Of a DNA stretch of 64,000 nt, positions 41,853-50,981 are shown in pieces. The DNA is from an uncultured Bacteroidales bacterium (GTDB lineage Bacteria > Bacteroidota > Bacteroidia > Bacteroidales > UBA932), in the NCBI GenBank assembly GCA_900541925.1, contig UQMB01000012.1, positions 1 to 64,000 on the forward strand. The letters run 5' to 3'. A program made the translations under genes and the position numbers. The first letter of the stretch is position 1. Every line of letters starts with the position of its first letter. The notes under the pieces were generated by a model. It was not told the origin of the DNA, did not search any database, and saw nothing but the letters and a program-made list of their open reading frames with translations.

Positions 41853-41882
41853 CAAAGTTAATAATTTAATAGAAAGTTTCAA
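41853..41882 (-). promoter_or_regulatory. Promoter of the trxA operon overlapping the terminator
   Basis: TTG (41880-41882), 19 nt, then TAACTTTG (41853-41860). The start of transcription would fall in the upstream arm of the terminator hairpin, so trxA transcripts would lack a full stem while read-through RNA would form it. Confidence 0.65.
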
Positions 41883-42159
41883 TACCCCAGACGAAAGCCC
41901 TGAGTCCCAGGTCAGGCGATGCCTCGTCCTTTTCCTTGAGGACCGAGAGTATCGGCTCCACTTTCTCGTCCGGCACCATAGTGAGGACGGCGTGGTTCAT
42001 CTCCGGCCAGGCGTGACTGCCCAGACGCGGGAAGCCGTTGAATCCGCCCTTGCCCTGAATGTCCTGCCAGCGGGTGAACCCGCGCTGCCCCAGGGCCGCC
42101 AGCGCCTCGACGATCTCCTCGTTGTAGGCCTGGTTGTAGACTATGAACACTGCTTTCAT
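41866..42159 (-). CDS. PG0541-family transporter-associated protein
   Basis: This 97-residue cytoplasmic protein (KAVFIVYNQAYNEEIVEAL at the start, FRLGS-like GFPRLGSHAWPEMNHAVLTM in the middle) matches the small ferredoxin-fold proteins found directly behind RND permease genes in Bacteroidales, named after PG0541 of Porphyromonas. The fold recalls P-II signal proteins, which suggests regulation or sensing for the pump (inference). It overlaps the permease gene by 4 bp and ends the operon. Confidence 0.85.
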   Translation of the reverse strand: MKAVFIVYNQAYNEEIVEALAALGQRGFTRWQDIQGKGGFNGFPRLGSHAWPEMNHAVLTMVPDEKVEPILSVLKEKDEASPDLGLRAFVWGIETFY

Positions 42160-45100
42160 TTGTTTTTCCTCCTTTCTTGTCTGTTAGCGAATGCACAATA
42201 CACTGTAGGGATGAGCACGAGGGTCACGAGGGTCGATATGGAAAGACCCCAGCACACCGTCACACCGAGAGAACGCCACATCTCCGAACCTTCACCCGTC
42301 CCGACAGCCATAGGGAGCATACCGAGCACGGTGGTGAGCGTGGTCATGAGGATAGGCCTGAGTCGGCTCTTGGCCGCGGTGGTTGATGCGTCACGGATAT
42401 TCATGCCCCTCTCGCGGCAGAGTATGGTATAGTCAATCAAGACGATACCGTTCTTCACGACGACACCGATCAGGATGATGATACCGATCATCGCCATCAC
42501 GCCGAGGGCCGTGCCGGTGATACGCAGGCCGAGCAGCACGCCCACAAGGGCGAACGGCACGGAGAACATGATCACGAACGGAGCCATGAAGGACTCGAAC
42601 TGGGAAGCCATCACCATGTAGACAAGGATGATCATCAGGGCCATCAGCACGATCAGGTCGGAGAACATGTCCTGCTGGTCCTCATAGTCACCGGCGATGA
42701 CCGTAGAGATTCCGGTAGGCATCTGAGTCTCCGAAATCACCTTGCCGGCCGCCTGCACGGCGTCGCTGAGAGCCGCGCCCTGGGCCACGATGCCGGTGAT
42801 TGTGATAAGCCTCTCACGGTCTTTGCGCTCGATGGTCGGAGGCACGAGGGTCTCCACGACCTCTCCGAGGTCTTTCATCCGGATCTGCTGCCCGGCGGCG
42901 TTGGTGACCAGGATATTGCCCAGATCCTCTACGCTTGTGCGGAACTCCGGTGCGTAGCGGACACGGATCTTGTATTCGTCTCCGTCCTCACGGTAATATG
43001 AGGCTACGGACCCGCTCATCGCGGCGCTGAACGCGGTGGCCGCGGCGGTAGAGGTGAGACCGTTGAGCGCCAGCTTGGTACGGTCGAAGTTCATCTGGAA
43101 CTCAGGCGTGTACTCGTCACGGCTCAGGGTCACCTGGGTGAATGACGGATCCTGGAGCATGCCGGACTGGACCTGACGGGCTACGCGGTCCGTGTTGTCG
43201 AAACTGTAGCCGTAGACCTCAACCTTGATGGAGGAGGCTCCGCCCATGCCGCCCATGCCCTCGGTCACAAGGGCCCTGCGGACTTCCGGATGCTTGCCGA
43301 TGATACCCCTGACGATATCGGCGATCTCGGCGGACGTACGCTCACGTGTGCTGCTTGTGCCGATGTTGAGGTTCATCGAGATCAGGTGGGTACCGTTGCT
43401 CTGCATGGAGGCGAATGTGTTGTCGGAATCGGCCTGCCCGAAGGTTCCGTTGATGATCTGCGCCTCAGGCACGGCAGCCTCTATCTCGTCATAGACCGTG
43501 TTGTAGAACCCGCGCGTCACCCCCTGGGCCGTACCCATAGGGAGTTCGATGGTCACGGAAAGACGGTCGGAGTCTCCACGCGGGAAGTACTCGGTCTTGA
43601 GCCCCGGAGCAAGCAGCACAATGGCCAGCACAAACGCGGCTGCGAAGCTGAAAATCACGGTCTTGCGGCGCTTGGTGGCCCAGTGGATCACATGCGCGTA
43701 GCCTCGGGATATCTTGTCCAGGAAGCGGTTGATCGGGATGAATATGGCATTGTAGGCCTTGCCGTGCTTCACGTTCGGCTTAAGCCAGCGAGAGCAGAGC
43801 ATAGGCACGAAGGTCAGGGCGGCCGTCGTGGAGACGATCATGATGATGCTGACTATCCAGCCGAGCTGGCGGAACATTATGCCGGCCATGCCGTTGATCA
43901 TGGTAAGAGGCAGGAAGACGCAGAGCATGGTCAGCGTGGAAGCGACCACGGAAATGCCCACTTCGGAAGTGCCGTGTACGGCCGCCTCCTTAGGCTTCTC
44001 GCCACGGGCGATATGCGTCGAGACATTCTCAAGCACCACTATGGCATCGTCCACGACCATTCCTATCGCTATCGCGAGCGCGGACATGGAGATGATGTTG
44101 AGCGTGTTGCCGGTGGCATAGAGATAGATCAACGACGCCAGGAGGGCTATAGGGATGGACAGCACGATGATTACCGTGGACTTCCAGTTGCCCAGGAATA
44201 TGAACACCACGAACGCCACCACGAGGAAGGTGATGATGATGGTCTCGAAGAGGGTGTTGATGGTGTTGATAATCTCGGTGGAACCGTCCACGAAGGTCAC
44301 GATCTTGATATCGGACGGAAGGGTCTGCTCAATCTTGGAGAGCTGCTTCTTGATGTTGCGGATCACATTGACCGTGTTGGCACCGGACTGCTTCTGGATC
44401 ACGATACGGGCGGCGCGCTGTCCGTTGGTGTAGGACTCCTGCTCGCGCTCCTCGCCCCCGTCATGCACGGTTGCCACGTCACGCAGGTACACCGCATTGC
44501 CGTTGCTGGACCCGACCACGATGTCCAGGAGTTCCGACGGGTCGGAGAATTCCTTCTGTACACGCAGGGTGTAGGTTTCGGAGCCGATGTCGATGTTGCC
44601 TGAGGGCACATTGCGGTTCTCGGCTGCGATTATGGACGATATGGTACTGATGCTCAAGCCATAGGCCTGAAGCTTGACCGGGTCGCAATAGACCTGGATC
44701 TCCCTGGTCGGCGCACCGCTGATGGACACCGTGCCCACGCCCTTCACACGGGCGAGAGGCGTCGCGAGCTTGTCGTCCAGAATCTTGTCCAGACCTTCGA
44801 GGCTCTCGTCGGCCGTGGCGGAGAGCATCATGATAGGCATGTCGTCCGCGCTGAACTTGAAGATCACCGGAGTGCTGGCCCCGTCCGGAAGGACGGAGTT
44901 GACCATGTCCAGCTTGTCCCGGACATTGTTGGTCGCAGACTCGATGTCCGTGCCGTACTCGAAGGTGAGAGTCAGCAGGGAGATGTTCTCCTTGGACTGG
45001 GAGTTGAGTTCCTTGAGGTCCTCCACGCCGTTGAGGGCGTTCTCCAGGACCTTGGTGAGGTTGGTCTCGATATCCTGGGCGTTGGCGCCCTGATATGAGG

Positions 45101-45245
45101 ACATCACCATGATGGTGTTTGCGTCGAATTCCGGGAACTGCGCGATGGAAGTCCTGCTCAGGGAGAAGAACCCGAGCACCACAAAAGCGATGAATACCAG
45201 GGCGGTCGTTACCGGTTTGCTGACGGCTGAACGATAGATGCTCAT
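42156..45245 (-). CDS. RND efflux permease (HAE1/AcrB-like)
   Basis: A 1029-residue inner-membrane proton antiporter, full length for the family. It begins MSIYRSAVSKPV with TM1 and has the TM4 proton-relay motif GMVVDDAIVVLENV and the second-half TM10-12 set ending in LGISTLVTLVLIPTVY-like sequence, quoted in part. Two large periplasmic porter loops are present (about 40-330 and 560-860). It forms a tripartite pump with the adaptor and TolC genes upstream. Overlaps of 4 bp on both sides indicate coupled expression. Substrates cannot be told from sequence. Confidence 0.95.
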   Translation of the reverse strand: MSIYRSAVSKPVTTALVFIAFVVLGFFSLSRTSIAQFPEFDANTIMVMSSYQGANAQDIETNLTKVLENALNGVEDLKELNSQSKENISLLTLTFEYGTDIESATNNVRDKLDMVNSVLPDGASTPVIFKFSADDMPIMMLSATADESLEGLDKILDDKLATPLARVKGVGTVSISGAPTREIQVYCDPVKLQAYGLSISTISSIIAAENRNVPSGNIDIGSETYTLRVQKEFSDPSELLDIVVGSSNGNAVYLRDVATVHDGGEEREQESYTNGQRAARIVIQKQSGANTVNVIRNIKKQLSKIEQTLPSDIKIVTFVDGSTEIINTINTLFETIIITFLVVAFVVFIFLGNWKSTVIIVLSIPIALLASLIYLYATGNTLNIISMSALAIAIGMVVDDAIVVLENVSTHIARGEKPKEAAVHGTSEVGISVVASTLTMLCVFLPLTMINGMAGIMFRQLGWIVSIIMIVSTTAALTFVPMLCSRWLKPNVKHGKAYNAIFIPINRFLDKISRGYAHVIHWATKRRKTVIFSFAAAFVLAIVLLAPGLKTEYFPRGDSDRLSVTIELPMGTAQGVTRGFYNTVYDEIEAAVPEAQIINGTFGQADSDNTFASMQSNGTHLISMNLNIGTSSTRERTSAEIADIVRGIIGKHPEVRRALVTEGMGGMGGASSIKVEVYGYSFDNTDRVARQVQSGMLQDPSFTQVTLSRDEYTPEFQMNFDRTKLALNGLTSTAAATAFSAAMSGSVASYYREDGDEYKIRVRYAPEFRTSVEDLGNILVTNAAGQQIRMKDLGEVVETLVPPTIERKDRERLITITGIVAQGAALSDAVQAAGKVISETQMPTGISTVIAGDYEDQQDMFSDLIVLMALMIILVYMVMASQFESFMAPFVIMFSVPFALVGVLLGLRITGTALGVMAMIGIIILIGVVVKNGIVLIDYTILCRERGMNIRDASTTAAKSRLRPILMTTLTTVLGMLPMAVGTGEGSEMWRSLGVTVCWGLSISTLVTLVLIPTVYCAFANRQERRKNK

Positions 45246-46261
45246 TGTGCAACCTCCACTTTAACTCCGGACTTGAGCCCGGCCTGCCCGCCGGTGACGA
45301 CCCTGTCGCCGTCTTCCAGACCGGAAATTATCTCATAGTTCATCCCGAAATGACGGCCGAGGGTCACAAGCTTCAGGGATACTGTGTTGTCGTCGCCCAG
45401 GACATATACCTGCCTCTGACCGGAACCCTGCTGCTTGATGACAGCCGCGTCCGGCACGACTATGCTGTCACGGTCACCCATGTTGATGGTAGCGCGGACA
45501 TACATCCCCGGACGGACGAGCCTGTCGGCATTGGGGATGAGGATTTCGACCTTGACCGTATGGGAAGCCGGATCTATCACCGGATACACGCGTGACACGC
45601 TGCCGGTGAATGTCTTGCCAGGAAGGGCGTCGGTGGTTATGCTGACCTTGTCGCCTTTCTTGACCCGGCTGTAGTCCGCTTCGGAGACGCCCACGAGCAC
45701 CTTGACAGGAGTGATCTGCTGCACGACATAAAGAGGAGAGGACATTGTGTACATGTCCCCGCGGTCATAGTTGCGGGCAGATACCACCCCGCTCACCGGA
45801 GCGCGGAGAATCGTGTTGTCCAGCAGGTTCTGGTAGCTGGACTTGGAGACGTTGAACGCGAGCTCAAGCGCATCATAGTCAGACTGGGATATGCCTCCCT
45901 CACCGAGAAGGGCCTTGACGCGCGCAAGTTCTACCTCGTCATTCTTGAGTTTGAGAGCGGCCTGGTCGAGCTGGACCCTGTCCATCTCGGCGAGCACCTG
46001 CCCGGCGGAGACGAAATCACCGACTTCGACGTTGAGCTTGACTATACGGTTGCCGCTCTGTGGAGCGATATTGTTGACCACATTGGCCTGCACGGTGGAA
46101 GAATACACCTCTTCCTGAGGCACCGTCTGCCTTGTGGCTGTCACTACAGATACGACCGGAACCTTCTCGACAACGGTCTGCTGTACGTTTTCGCCACCTT
46201 TGCCGGCGCAGCTGCAGACAACTGCCGCAAGCGCCATGCCCATCATCAGTTTGTTATTCAT
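45242..46261 (-). CDS. RND efflux periplasmic adaptor lipoprotein
   Basis: The 339-residue membrane-fusion protein is a lipoprotein (LAAVVCSC near residue 18). It shows a lipoyl half-motif (NRIVKLNVEVGDFVSAGQVL), an alpha-hairpin (DQAALKLKNDEVELARVKALL), the second lipoyl half (TILRAPVSGVVSAR) and beta-barrel segments (GKTFTGSVSRVYPVID). The layout is that of AcrA/MexA proteins. It overlaps both the TolC and the permease genes. Confidence 0.94.
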   Translation of the reverse strand: MNNKLMMGMALAAVVCSCAGKGGENVQQTVVEKVPVVSVVTATRQTVPQEEVYSSTVQANVVNNIAPQSGNRIVKLNVEVGDFVSAGQVLAEMDRVQLDQAALKLKNDEVELARVKALLGEGGISQSDYDALELAFNVSKSSYQNLLDNTILRAPVSGVVSARNYDRGDMYTMSSPLYVVQQITPVKVLVGVSEADYSRVKKGDKVSITTDALPGKTFTGSVSRVYPVIDPASHTVKVEILIPNADRLVRPGMYVRATINMGDRDSIVVPDAAVIKQQGSGQRQVYVLGDDNTVSLKLVTLGRHFGMNYEIISGLEDGDRVVTGGQAGLKSGVKVEVAQ

Positions 46262-47732
46262 TGTTGTATGTTTTATTCAGTTGAACATTTCCTTCTTCGT
46301 CGATGAAATCCGCCCCGAGGGTCCCTTCGAGGCTGGCCTTGGCGGTGACGAAGTTATATACGGCCTGGGAAAGGGTCAGGCTGGCCTGGGTGAGCGCGAG
46401 CTGCGCATCGTTGAGGTCGGTCAGGGTGCTGCGGCCCACATTGTAGGAGCGCTGCGCTATGTCGTAGGCCTTGGTCGCGGACTCCAGCGCGCTCTGCGCA
46501 GAGCTGTAGCTCTTCATAGCCGTCTCCATCTTGTTGAGATACTGGCGGATGGAAATCCTCAGCTGGCGCTCCGTGTTCTCCCGCTGCACCGTGAGTTCCG
46601 CACCCTGCACCTTGGCGGCCCGGACATCGTTATAGCGCTTGCCGCCGGAGAATATCGGGATTTGCAGACTGAGGCCGACATAAGAATACGGCGACCACTT
46701 GTACTCGCTGAATCTGAAGTCGTTGGTCATCGCGTTCATGCTGTAGGAGAAAGACAGGGCGAGGCTCGGAAGATATGCGAACTGCTGCATTTTCACGGTC
46801 GAAGCCAGCTGCTCGGCCTGGATGGAGAGCTGACGCATGGTGGAGTTGTTGTCCAGGGACAACTCTTCTGACGCCTTGATGTCATAAAGCATGGTGTCGG
46901 CGTAGTCGGACAGGGAGCCGGAGACATCGATGTTCTCGTCGAGGTTCACACCCATCACGGCCTTGAGCTGCCACAAAGAGAGCACTACCGAACTCTCCGC
47001 GTCATAGACATTGGGAATCGCGTTGGCCAGCGTGGTCTTGGCCCGGGCCAAGTCGAGGTCGGAGGCGCGCTGCGCGTTGTACTTGCGCTGAGTCTGCTCA
47101 AGATTCTCCAGAGCGTTCTCATAGACGGACTTGTAGACCTTGAAGGCCTCCTTGGCCAGAAGACATGAGAAATAGGCCTGCTTGACCTGGTTGACAGTCT
47201 CCAGACGGGAGCTCCTGGCCTTCTCCACGGCGAGCTCGACACTCTGGGCGCTGACCTTGATGCTCTCCCAAAGCTGGGCGTTCACAAGAGGCATAGATGC
47301 GGACACTCCGGCAGACCAGGTGTTCCAACGGCCCACTTCGATGCCGCCGCCGGACGGAAGCCCGCCACCGGAGGCCCCGGACTCACCGGAACCTGACGAG
47401 CCTTCAGAACCGGATCCGGCACCTCCCCCCAAGGAAGACATGTCGAAATCCATATACATCACCTGCTTCTTGATGGTCCGCTGATAGTTGGCCGTACCGT
47501 TCACCTGAGGTAAAAGAGAAGAGTAGGTGCCATTGCGCTCATATCCGCTGCGCTCCACCTCCATGTCCGCCACTTTGACAGAAGCGTTTTCGCTGACCGC
47601 TATCTGGAGCGCCTGTTCCAGGGAAATAAGCTTCGGCGCCGAGAGGGTGTCTGACGGCTGCAAGGGCTCTTGCGCCGATGCGAAGCCGCTGACTGTCAGC
47701 GCCACAAAAGAAAACAATACTAACTTATTCAT
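46254..47732 (-). CDS. TolC-family outer-membrane channel
   Basis: A 492-residue outer-membrane protein with signal peptide (FVALTVSGFASA), paired long coiled-coil helices (SLEQALQIAVSENASVKVAD, then QLALTQASLTLSQAVYNFV) and two beta-hairpin regions. A Ser/Gly/Glu-rich insert near residues 108-125 lies in the first hairpin, likely an extracellular loop. It is the first gene of the tripartite efflux operon; the operon promoter was not identified in the 80-bp upstream gap. Confidence 0.93.
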   Translation of the reverse strand: MNKLVLFSFVALTVSGFASAQEPLQPSDTLSAPKLISLEQALQIAVSENASVKVADMEVERSGYERNGTYSSLLPQVNGTANYQRTIKKQVMYMDFDMSSLGGGAGSGSEGSSGSGESGASGGGLPSGGGIEVGRWNTWSAGVSASMPLVNAQLWESIKVSAQSVELAVEKARSSRLETVNQVKQAYFSCLLAKEAFKVYKSVYENALENLEQTQRKYNAQRASDLDLARAKTTLANAIPNVYDAESSVVLSLWQLKAVMGVNLDENIDVSGSLSDYADTMLYDIKASEELSLDNNSTMRQLSIQAEQLASTVKMQQFAYLPSLALSFSYSMNAMTNDFRFSEYKWSPYSYVGLSLQIPIFSGGKRYNDVRAAKVQGAELTVQRENTERQLRISIRQYLNKMETAMKSYSSAQSALESATKAYDIAQRSYNVGRSTLTDLNDAQLALTQASLTLSQAVYNFVTAKASLEGTLGADFIDEEGNVQLNKTYNNE

Positions 47733-47812
47733 ACACTATATTAACGCAGGCACGGGTAACGCAAAATCCGTACCACCTGAGTAATACAGCTATGAAAGTT
47801 GAAAGTGGGGGT

Positions 47813-48658
47813 CTATCTCTTCCTGACAGGGCCGCTCACCGCGGCGGGCATCTTGCGGATGTGTGACCAGACGAGTATGCCGACGCCGGCAAGTATGAAC
47901 GGAATCGAGAGCAACTGTCCCATGTTGAGGGTCATAGCCTGCTCGAAGCCGACCTGAGGTTCCTTTATGAATTCTATCAGGAAACGCATGCCGAAACAGC
48001 CGACAAGGAAGGCCCCGAAGAAGAACCCGCGATGTACTTTGTCGAGCTTGTTCTTGTACACCCACACCAGCAGAAGCCCGAGAATCAGATATGAGAGGGC
48101 CTCATAGATCTGGGTCGGGTGCTTGGGCTCCGTCTCGCCGCGAAGGTCGAAGATGACTCCCCACGGCAGGCTGGTCACATTGCCGTAGATTTCGGAATTG
48201 AACAGGTTGCCGAGGCGGATCATGCAGCCGGCGAAGGCCACGGTGATGCACAGACGGTCCATTATCCACATGAAGTCAAAGCCGTTCTTCTTGCCATAAT
48301 GAACTGAATACCACCACATCGCAAGCAGCAGGGCGATGGCCCCTCCGTGACTTGCCAGTCCGCCTTTCCACGGCATGAATATCTCAAGGAAGCCCTTCCA
48401 GGAGCCGAGGTAATAGTCTGGCTGATAGAAAAGACAGTGCCCCAGACGGGCGCCGACTATCGTGGCTATGAGCAGGGTATAGAGCAGCGGATCCATAAGT
48501 TTCTGGTCCACCCCTTCGCGGCGGAAAAACCAGCGGAACAGATACCAGCCGATCACGAACCCGGACACGAAGAGCAGCGAGTACCATCTTATCTGGAGAC
48601 CGCCGATATGGAAAAGCACTGGATTGACGTGCCAATGGACAAAAAGCAAATCAAGCAT
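47813..48658 (-). CDS. lgt: Prolipoprotein diacylglyceryl transferase
   Basis: The enzyme transfers diacylglycerol from phosphatidylglycerol to the lipobox Cys of prolipoproteins, needed for the many lipoproteins encoded in this window. The start at 48658 (MLDLLFVHWHVNPV) is preferred over an in-frame upstream start because a -7 box lies at 48675-48682. There are several membrane segments; GGLASHGGAIALLL near residue 110 carries the catalytic His, and RLGNLFNSEIYG near 155 is the Lgt signature. It has 281 residues, a normal length. Confidence 0.95.
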   Translation of the reverse strand: MLDLLFVHWHVNPVLFHIGGLQIRWYSLLFVSGFVIGWYLFRWFFRREGVDQKLMDPLLYTLLIATIVGARLGHCLFYQPDYYLGSWKGFLEIFMPWKGGLASHGGAIALLLAMWWYSVHYGKKNGFDFMWIMDRLCITVAFAGCMIRLGNLFNSEIYGNVTSLPWGVIFDLRGETEPKHPTQIYEALSYLILGLLLVWVYKNKLDKVHRGFFFGAFLVGCFGMRFLIEFIKEPQVGFEQAMTLNMGQLLSIPFILAGVGILVWSHIRKMPAAVSGPVRKR

Positions 48659-48674
48659 AACAAAGCATTTGGCG

Positions 48675-48682
48675 CAAATATA
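48675..48682 (-). promoter_or_regulatory. -7 box of lgt
   Basis: TATATTTG on the minus strand, 16 nt before the lgt start and just downstream of the pgk terminator. Confidence 0.6.
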
Positions 48683-48689
48683 GTCATTC

Positions 48690-48726
48690 GCAAACAAAAA
48701 TCCGCCCGGTCGCAAGGCCGGACGGA
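48690..48726 (-). terminator. Terminator of pgk
   Basis: On the minus strand TCCGTCCGG pairs with CCGGGCGGA (9 bp with one G-U pair, 8-nt loop; 48701-48726), followed by TTTTTGTTTG. Confidence 0.85.
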
Positions 48727-48749
48727 CAAAGTTTATTGGTATTTAGCGA

Positions 48750-50003
48750 TTATTCTTCGATTGCGGCGATACCCGGAAGCACCTTGCCTTCAAGGGCCTC
48801 AAGCATGGCGCCACCGCCGGTGGACACATAGCTGACCTTGTCGGCATAGCCCATGCGGGTCACGGCGGCCACTGAGTCACCACCACCCACGAGGGTATAT
48901 GTGCCGTTGGCCGTAGCCTCGGCGAGATCCTCGGCAATCTGGAGGGTTCCGCCTGCGAACTTCTCCATCTCGAACACTCCCACAGGACCGTTCCAGAGGA
49001 CGGTCTTGGAACCGAGAATGATCTTCTTCCAGTTCTCGAGGGACTCAGGGCCGGCGTCCATGCCTTCCCATCCGTCAGGAATCTGGTGTGACGGCACGAG
49101 TTTGGTGTTGGCGTCGTTGCTGAAGTCGTCAGCCACGAGAGTCTGCACAGAGAGGGAGATCTTCACGCCCTTCTCCTTGGCCTTGGCAAGGATCTCAAGA
49201 GCCTGCGGGATGAGGTCGTCCTCGTGGAGGGATCTGCCTATCTGTCCGCCTTCTGCCTTGATGAAGGTATATCCCATGCCGCCGCCGATGATGAGGTTGT
49301 CCACCTTGTCGAGAAGGTTCTCGAGCACGGCAAGCTTGGATGACACCTTGGAGCCTCCGATGATGGCCGTGAAAGGACGCTTGGCGTTCTTGAGCACGTT
49401 GTCGATGGCCTTGATCTCGCCGAGCATCAGATATCCGAACATCTTGTCATTCGGGAAGTACTTGGCGATGAGAGCGGTGGATGCGTGGGCGCGGTGGGCG
49501 GTGCCGAACGCGTCGTTGATATAGCAGTCCGCATATGAGGCGAGAGTCTTGACGAACTCCTTCTGACTCTCCTTGACAGCGGCCTTGGCGGCCTTCTTCT
49601 CCTCGTCCGTGGCATCCTCGGCGAGTCCGCGAGGCTTGCCCTCCTCCTCAGCATAGAAGCGGAGGTTCTCAAGCAGCAGGGCCTCGCCCGGCTTGAGCGC
49701 GGCGACCTCGGCCTGAGCCTTCTGGCAGTCCGGAGCGAACTTCACCGGCACGCCGAGGCACTCGGACACATGGTTCACGATGTGCTTGAGAGAGAACTTC
49801 CCGTCAACACCCTTCGGGCGCCCGAGATGAGACATTATGATGAGGGAGCCGCCTCCGGCGAGCACCTTCTTCAGTGTAGGAATGGCAGTGCGGATACGGG
49901 TGTCATCAGTGATTTCAAACTTGTCGTCGAGAGGGACGTTGAAGTCTACGCGGACAATGGCTTTCTTGCCGGCGAAATCATAAGAGTCAATGTGCTGTTG
50001 CAT
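48750..50003 (-). CDS. pgk: Phosphoglycerate kinase
   Basis: This glycolytic enzyme transfers phosphate between 1,3-bisphosphoglycerate and ADP. It is 417 residues from 50003 (MQQHIDSYDFAGKKAIVRVDFNVP, quoted in part). An in-frame extension to 50159 would cross a divergent promoter region and is rejected. Motifs are VDFNVPLDD near 18-26, SHLGRPKG near 60 and the C-terminal GGGDSVAAVTRMG near 377. It has its own -7 box and a strong terminator, so it is probably monocistronic. Confidence 0.97.
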   Translation of the reverse strand: MQQHIDSYDFAGKKAIVRVDFNVPLDDKFEITDDTRIRTAIPTLKKVLAGGGSLIIMSHLGRPKGVDGKFSLKHIVNHVSECLGVPVKFAPDCQKAQAEVAALKPGEALLLENLRFYAEEEGKPRGLAEDATDEEKKAAKAAVKESQKEFVKTLASYADCYINDAFGTAHRAHASTALIAKYFPNDKMFGYLMLGEIKAIDNVLKNAKRPFTAIIGGSKVSSKLAVLENLLDKVDNLIIGGGMGYTFIKAEGGQIGRSLHEDDLIPQALEILAKAKEKGVKISLSVQTLVADDFSNDANTKLVPSHQIPDGWEGMDAGPESLENWKKIILGSKTVLWNGPVGVFEMEKFAGGTLQIAEDLAEATANGTYTLVGGGDSVAAVTRMGYADKVSYVSTGGGAMLEALEGKVLPGIAAIEE

Positions 50004-50032
50004 ATAGAAAATGATATTGATTTTCAATTCTG

Positions 50033-50040
50033 CAAATTTA
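50033..50040 (-). promoter_or_regulatory. -7 box of pgk
   Basis: TAAATTTG on the minus strand, 29 nt before the pgk ATG. Confidence 0.55.
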
Positions 50041-50053
50041 GCAATTTTCTCCA

Positions 50054-50061
50054 TATCTTTG
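50054..50061 (+). promoter_or_regulatory. -7 box of the methyltransferase gene
   Basis: TATCTTTG ends 8 nt before the ATG at 50070, so the transcript would be nearly leaderless. Confidence 0.6.
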
Positions 50062-50069
50062 CATCTGCT

Positions 50070-50981
50070 ATGATAGAATACCCTGGAACATTCTGGAAAG
50101 ACTACGAGCTTGTCGACTCCGGAGACGGAGAGAAACTCGAGAGATTCGGCACATACCAACTCATACGCCCGGAGCCTAAAGCCCTGTGGGCCAAATCAAT
50201 GAGCAACAAGGAATGGGAAAGGGCCGCGCACACGCGCTTCCGCCCGGGCGCCGGATTCGGCAAAGCCGGCAAGGAAGACAGCGGCACCTGGGAGAGACTC
50301 CGCCGCAGCGAGGACCAGTGGTATATACGATACGCCGGCCCGGCGGAAGGGCCCGCGTTCTCGCTCCGTCTCGGACTGACGTCATTCAAGCATGTCGGCG
50401 TGTTCCCGGAGCAGGCTCCGAACTGGGAATACATCTACCGCCAGACCCGCCGCCTCGCGGAAGGGGGCCGCAGGCCAAAGGTCCTCAACCTCTTCGCATA
50501 CACCGGAGCGGCGTCGCTCGCAGCCAAGGCGGCGGGGGCGGACGTGACCCATCTGGACTCCGTGAGGCAGGTAGTCACATGGGCCCGCGGCAACATGGAG
50601 GCCTCGGGACTCGACGGCATACGCTGGGTGGTGGAAGACGCGATGAAGTTCGCCAAGAGGGAGGAACGCAGGGGCAATGTCTATGACGGCATCATAATGG
50701 ACCCTCCGGCCTACGGACACGGCCCCGACGGGGAGAAATGGAAACTGGACGAATGTCTTTTCGAGATGATGGGCAGCATAAAGTCCATCCTCTCGCCACG
50801 GGAGAGTTTCCTTGTCCTCAACCTCTACTCCAACGGGTTCTCCCCTCTTCTCGGGGAAACCGTGGTCAAGCAGGCGTTCGGCCTCGGCAGGGACGCCAAG
50901 ATAGAATCGGGAGAGCTCGCCCTCGCCGACCGGTTCGGAAAAGCTCTCCCGCTCTCTGTGGTGGTACGCCTGGAGCGCTAA
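50070..50981 (+). CDS. Class I SAM-dependent methyltransferase (RlmI/RlmK-like)
   Basis: The protein is 303 residues from 50070 (MIEYPGTFWKDYELVDSGDG, quoted to 20 residues). A longer in-frame reading upstream is antisense to pgk and is rejected. The SAM site is VLNLFAYTGAASLAAKAAGA near 134-153, followed by HLDSV and the catalytic-type motif IMDPPAYGHG near 210. The fold and motifs match the large-subunit rRNA cytosine methyltransferase group, but it lacks the N-terminal PUA domain of RlmI, so the substrate is uncertain. It converges with the DUF2723 gene, with a 4-bp overlap at the ends. Confidence 0.88.
   Translation: MIEYPGTFWKDYELVDSGDGEKLERFGTYQLIRPEPKALWAKSMSNKEWERAAHTRFRPGAGFGKAGKEDSGTWERLRRSEDQWYIRYAGPAEGPAFSLRLGLTSFKHVGVFPEQAPNWEYIYRQTRRLAEGGRRPKVLNLFAYTGAASLAAKAAGADVTHLDSVRQVVTWARGNMEASGLDGIRWVVEDAMKFAKREERRGNVYDGIIMDPPAYGHGPDGEKWKLDECLFEMMGSIKSILSPRESFLVLNLYSNGFSPLLGETVVKQAFGLGRDAKIESGELALADRFGKALPLSVVVRLER

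Noticed and set aside
43290..44603. Plus-strand 437-codon open frame
   Set aside because: It is antisense to the RND permease, rich in His, Asp and Gly in a shadow-frame pattern.
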